DNA of 64,000 nt from Rhexocercosporidium sp. MPI-PUGE-AT-0058. Lineage: Eukaryota; Ascomycota; Leotiomycetes; Helotiales. Numbering within the stretch: the first letter of the stretch is position 1; each line of letters begins with the position of its first letter. The DNA is taken from positions 372,001 through 436,000 of the forward strand of contig JAGTJL010000026.1 of NCBI GenBank assembly GCA_020746875.1, given 5' to 3'. The position numbers were made by a program, and so were the translations under genes. Below are positions 60,915-64,000 of the stretch, piece by piece. Under the pieces are notes generated by a model. It was not told the origin of the DNA and searched no databases. It worked only from the letters and a program-made list of their open reading frames with translations.

Positions 60915-62264
60915 CTAATTCCCAACAGTCTTTCCCAATATTGCTAGCAGCGCACCCATAACCTCACTTCCCAAGTTAGCCAGTCCCGATCCACTCAACA
61001 CAGTACTCAAAACATCGGTCGTCGTACACCCCTTTTCCAGACTCACACCATCAAACCTGTCAACCAACCAGCCAAAGGCATCACCCGAACCAGTGATTTC
61101 CTCCGAAGCATGTTCACCCGACTTATCCCTCACATATTGAATATTCGCACCTTGCGCACAAAGTTTGGTGATCAAGCTATCCGTGTCTTCAACAGGAGAA
61201 ATCTCGTCTCCGATAGCCTTGTAGGCAAAAATCGGCATCTGTGGAGTACCATGTGTGCCCATCAGTCCCGCAGCATTGAGAACAGATATTGGGAGAGGAG
61301 CCAAGAAAGCTGCCTGCCCTCCATCAAAAAAAGAGAACATATCCTGCTCTGCAAAGCCAGCGATATTCGCCGCCAAACACTGCGTTTGCGCTTTCTTAAA
61401 CATCTCAGCCTTTGCAGGAAGGAGTTTTGAATCGATAAAAGCTCCTAGTTCCGGATACGCACTTCCCAGGCCGATTATTCCAGCTGGAACAAGGCCTGCG
61501 AAAAGACTTTTGTTGATAGTCAACAAGACGGAAGTGACGTTTGGAATTAGACCACCGAGTGCCACGCCCTTGAAATTTAATTCGGGAGCGTAAGTTGGCT
61601 GTAGTTCAGCTGCCCATTCAGAGGCTAAAGATCCACCTGAATATCCCCACATCTGATATTCCGCATTTGGAGAAATGGAGGTCAAATTTCCAGATGCCAA
61701 CGCCGCACGCACAGAATCGAGCGTTGCCTGGCCGGCTTGTGGGCCAGATGTGAAAGCTGATTGAAGACCTTCATAATCAGGAAGATTGACTATCCAACCT
61801 TTATTCAAAGCAGCGACGACGAATATCGTTTCGAGACCATTAGACCCAAAATTTCCCAGGTCAGATCCCAGCTGAAGAGTGTAGGATGGAGCACAATTAA
61901 GGAACGCAGCATCCTCAGCGAATTGATAGGAAAGTAATCTTGAAGTGTTGGCGTTCTCAGGTACGATGATGGTTGTCACTGTTGCAGAAGCGTTGCCGAG
62001 ACTGTCGGTCGTCCGATACATGAGTTGATACGAGGCTTTGGCTGTGAATGGCACAGCACCTTGGAAGGACAATTGACCGATGGATCTGGAACGGAGAATC
62101 GATCCCGGCGCCATGTCGGCCAGACCTGCCGGCGGCGTGTAGAAAGGATCATCAGTGGGCTGGAGAGGTGCGGCACGGGGTGAAAGGTTGTGGCTGACAG
62201 GGACAGCCAATGCAATGCTCAAATGAAGCAAAGCATAGCCCAAAAGGCCCGAAGAAATCTTCAT
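60915..62264 (-). CDS. secreted lipase, LIP family
   Basis: Intronless gene for 449 residues with a signal peptide (about 1-20). The family pattern of fungal secretory lipases is clear: DDPFYTPPAGLADMAPGSILRSR at the mature start, FVVAALNKGWIVNLPDYEG, the nucleophile elbow GYSGGSLASEWAAELQ, then the catalytic Asp in GDEISPVED and His in SGEHASE. This LIP family includes the Candida lipases and related ascomycete enzymes. It hydrolyses triacylglycerols or esters outside the cell. No frame problem is seen. Confidence 0.92.
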   Translation of the reverse strand: MKISSGLLGYALLHLSIALAVPVSHNLSPRAAPLQPTDDPFYTPPAGLADMAPGSILRSRSIGQLSFQGAVPFTAKASYQLMYRTTDSLGNASATVTTIIVPENANTSRLLSYQFAEDAAFLNCAPSYTLQLGSDLGNFGSNGLETIFVVAALNKGWIVNLPDYEGLQSAFTSGPQAGQATLDSVRAALASGNLTSISPNAEYQMWGYSGGSLASEWAAELQPTYAPELNFKGVALGGLIPNVTSVLLTINKSLFAGLVPAGIIGLGSAYPELGAFIDSKLLPAKAEMFKKAQTQCLAANIAGFAEQDMFSFFDGGQAAFLAPLPISVLNAAGLMGTHGTPQMPIFAYKAIGDEISPVEDTDSLITKLCAQGANIQYVRDKSGEHASEEITGSGDAFGWLVDRFDGVSLEKGCTTTDVLSTVLSGSGLANLGSEVMGALLAILGKTVGN

Positions 62265-62874
62265 TTAATCTCTTGAAAAAAAGCGAAGGTGTTATGTTCA
62301 ATGAAAGAAGCTGAAAGCAGCTTTAAAATCTCGACTCTGAAGAACTGGCAAAAGAGCGACAGAACCACTTAGTTCTTATCTTCCATAAATTTGTTAAGCA
62401 CGAGGCAAAACAAGATTCAATTAAATTCCGAGGTTGAAGTGCCCTTGCTTGCGAGGGCGCAGTAGGCCAGGTCCTTTCTTTCCGAATACGAAAATATGCG
62501 CAGTGATATTGCTAGCGGAGGAACAACAATCGATTACTATTTAGAAAACGTGCATGGACTGTCATGCGGCGCGAACCTTACTCTGTCGTCTGCATGGCTC
62601 AGACGAAATGATATGAAACGTTACGAACTTGGAGTTGAGGTGACAGCGGGGTACGGCTCGCATCGCTAATTTTGTGAACTTGGACTTGAGACTGAAGGCA
62701 GGGTAGATGCGGTTGATCTGCTGATTGTATAGTACGAAAAGGGGTTTGCATAGGTCTAGTCCACCGTTATCAGTGGCAAGGTACTGTTGACCATAGAACA
62801 ACGTTGAATACTCTATTTCTCCCTCTAGATTTCTACAAGTAGCAAAAGAAAATACCAGGCTAGACGAGACCTAC
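62265..62874. other. intergenic, upstream of the lipase
   Basis: 610 bp with the lipase promoter. No gene seen. Confidence 0.5.
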
Positions 62875-63096
62875 TGTAACCCCCCTTTCGTAATTAGTAC
62901 CAGAGGCCGTGATAGTTACGAAGGTTCTATATAAGACTGGCAGGTGTGCCATTAGATAGGATCTTCGTGCTCAACTTCGAATAGTATTCTTTACCCAATA
63001 CTTAGTAACTGTCTTCCGTACGTGATACACCTATCTCTTGATCTTCCGAGGTCACCAACCACCTTGAGTTTACCGAGTAAATACACGACTGTTACA
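62875..63096. mobile_element. candidate LTR (solo or 5' LTR)
   Basis: A 222 bp block starts TGTAAC and ends GTTACA, a perfect 6 bp terminal inverted repeat of the TG...CA type. It has TATATAAG at about 62928-62935, a short leader after it, and a length typical of Ty1/copia LTRs. I saw no second copy in the window. The flanking 5 bp (CCTAC and CTTGA) do not match, so there is no clear target-site duplication for a solo LTR. It could be the 5' LTR of an element running off to the right. Confidence 0.55.
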
Positions 63097-64000
63097 CTTG
63101 ATCGATTTTAGACCGGTTTGTGACTGTCTTGTGGAGATGCTGCTCATCACATCATTGGCGTTTTGATGACCAAACCCTTGATGCTAGAAACGGCAACAAT
63201 TTTACCTTCCCCAGCTACAGCACCACTAACTAGCCCTTGCTTACCACACCCAGAAGCCTGAGAACATCTCTAGGCAAAATTCCCTGTCTCGTTCGCGGCT
63301 ACTAACGATTATGGTCAATAGGTTAAGTACTTTTTTTTACGGACATGATTATAATATAATACTTTTTATCCTTATTCTTAATACCAAATCACTGGCCAGC
63401 CTTTGATACAGCAAATACCTCTACTGCTTCAACCCTCATTACCTTCTACTGTATATGCTCTTCTCGTGGCGCTTACTTATCCTGGGAAATATTAAAAAAG
63501 AGATTAGAGCAGTTAAATAATATCGCAAGAGTAATATAGGTTCTACGACTCTCAATATAAGTACTTGCACGACCAAGAAACTGTTACCAAGAGACATGGA
63601 AAGCAACGAACGCCTACCAGAAGCGGCGAAAACGGCCACTCATGCTATCAAAGCAAAGGAGAAAAAGGCCTTGCATCTAGATTCAGGTAAGAGAATATCC
63701 GCGAGAGTCCATCAGTATTACGAGAATAGAGCAGAAAAACATGACTGATTGCAATGTATAGCTGCATTGATAAACCCTGCCCTGCTTCAATATTCAAAGA
63801 TCAGTCCTTCCTAAAACGGCCCATAGTGTTGCGCCCGAATTCAACATCTTTTGAGGGATATCAAAGAGATTTCCTTTAACATACCCATAGACATGAGAAA
63901 GGCGTTCTTGACATAGAACTACGAATCTCCACCTTCAGAGTTCTGCAGTCGCACTGCAGTGTTTCAGCCCCATCCTCACTTGACATTTGCGGCCATATGA
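63097..64000. other. AT-rich DNA after the LTR
   Basis: Contains T-rich and TAATATAA runs (63320-63390) and only short broken frames. If the LTR is a 5' LTR this would be degraded internal sequence. I could not recognise gag or pol motifs. Confidence 0.4.

Overview
The window is nuclear DNA from a filamentous ascomycete (Pezizomycotina). The evidence is dense single genes on both strands with short spliceosomal introns (about 35-98 bp, mostly GT-AG), plus fungal-only families: DUF3176, DUF3292, 2EXR, HET, a HOS3-type deacetylase, an asco-laccase ending in the DSGL plug, and a LIP lipase. A leotiomycete is plausible but not shown. Most gene models below were built by joining exons by hand. Phase agreement across introns is the main support, and I could run no database search.

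Layout. 0-8 kb: 3' end of a laccase, a GH11 xylanase with a GGCTAAA inducer site beside a CreA-like site, a DUF3176 membrane protein, and a DUF3292 protein with one apparent frameshift. 8-21 kb: a small Ala/Ser-rich secreted protein, a DUF2231 membrane protein with a GC-AG intron, a HET-domain protein, an SDR, a mitochondrial MTP18 protein, a divergent ureohydrolase with two apparent frameshifts, and two secreted or membrane-anchored proteins. 21-29.4 kb: a sugar-use group of lactose/cellodextrin-type MFS transporter, GH95 alpha-fucosidase and GH1 beta-glucosidase, with a GDSL esterase beside them. 29.4-36 kb looks almost empty of long reading frames, but holds a nine-exon gene for a possible CorA-like membrane protein. 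36-47 kb: housekeeping genes (AFG1 ATPase, a 2EXR protein, tRNA-guanine transglycosylase, HOS3-like histone deacetylase). 47-64 kb: a broken HET gene, a cysteine-rich single-pass surface protein, a BBE-type flavin oxidase with one frameshift, an R3H protein, a LIP lipase, and a retrotransposon-like LTR near the right edge.

How the genes fit together. Laccase, xylanase, lipase and the flavin oxidase are secreted plant-matter or environment-facing enzymes. The transporter, GH95 and GH1 proteins lack signal peptides on the enzymes, so they suggest uptake of fucosylated or galactosylated plant oligosaccharides followed by hydrolysis inside the cell. No PKS, NRPS or terpene synthase core enzyme is present. 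A recurring oddity is that single-base frameshifts sit at short homopolymer runs in otherwise well-preserved genes, which may reflect sequence errors rather than pseudogenes.
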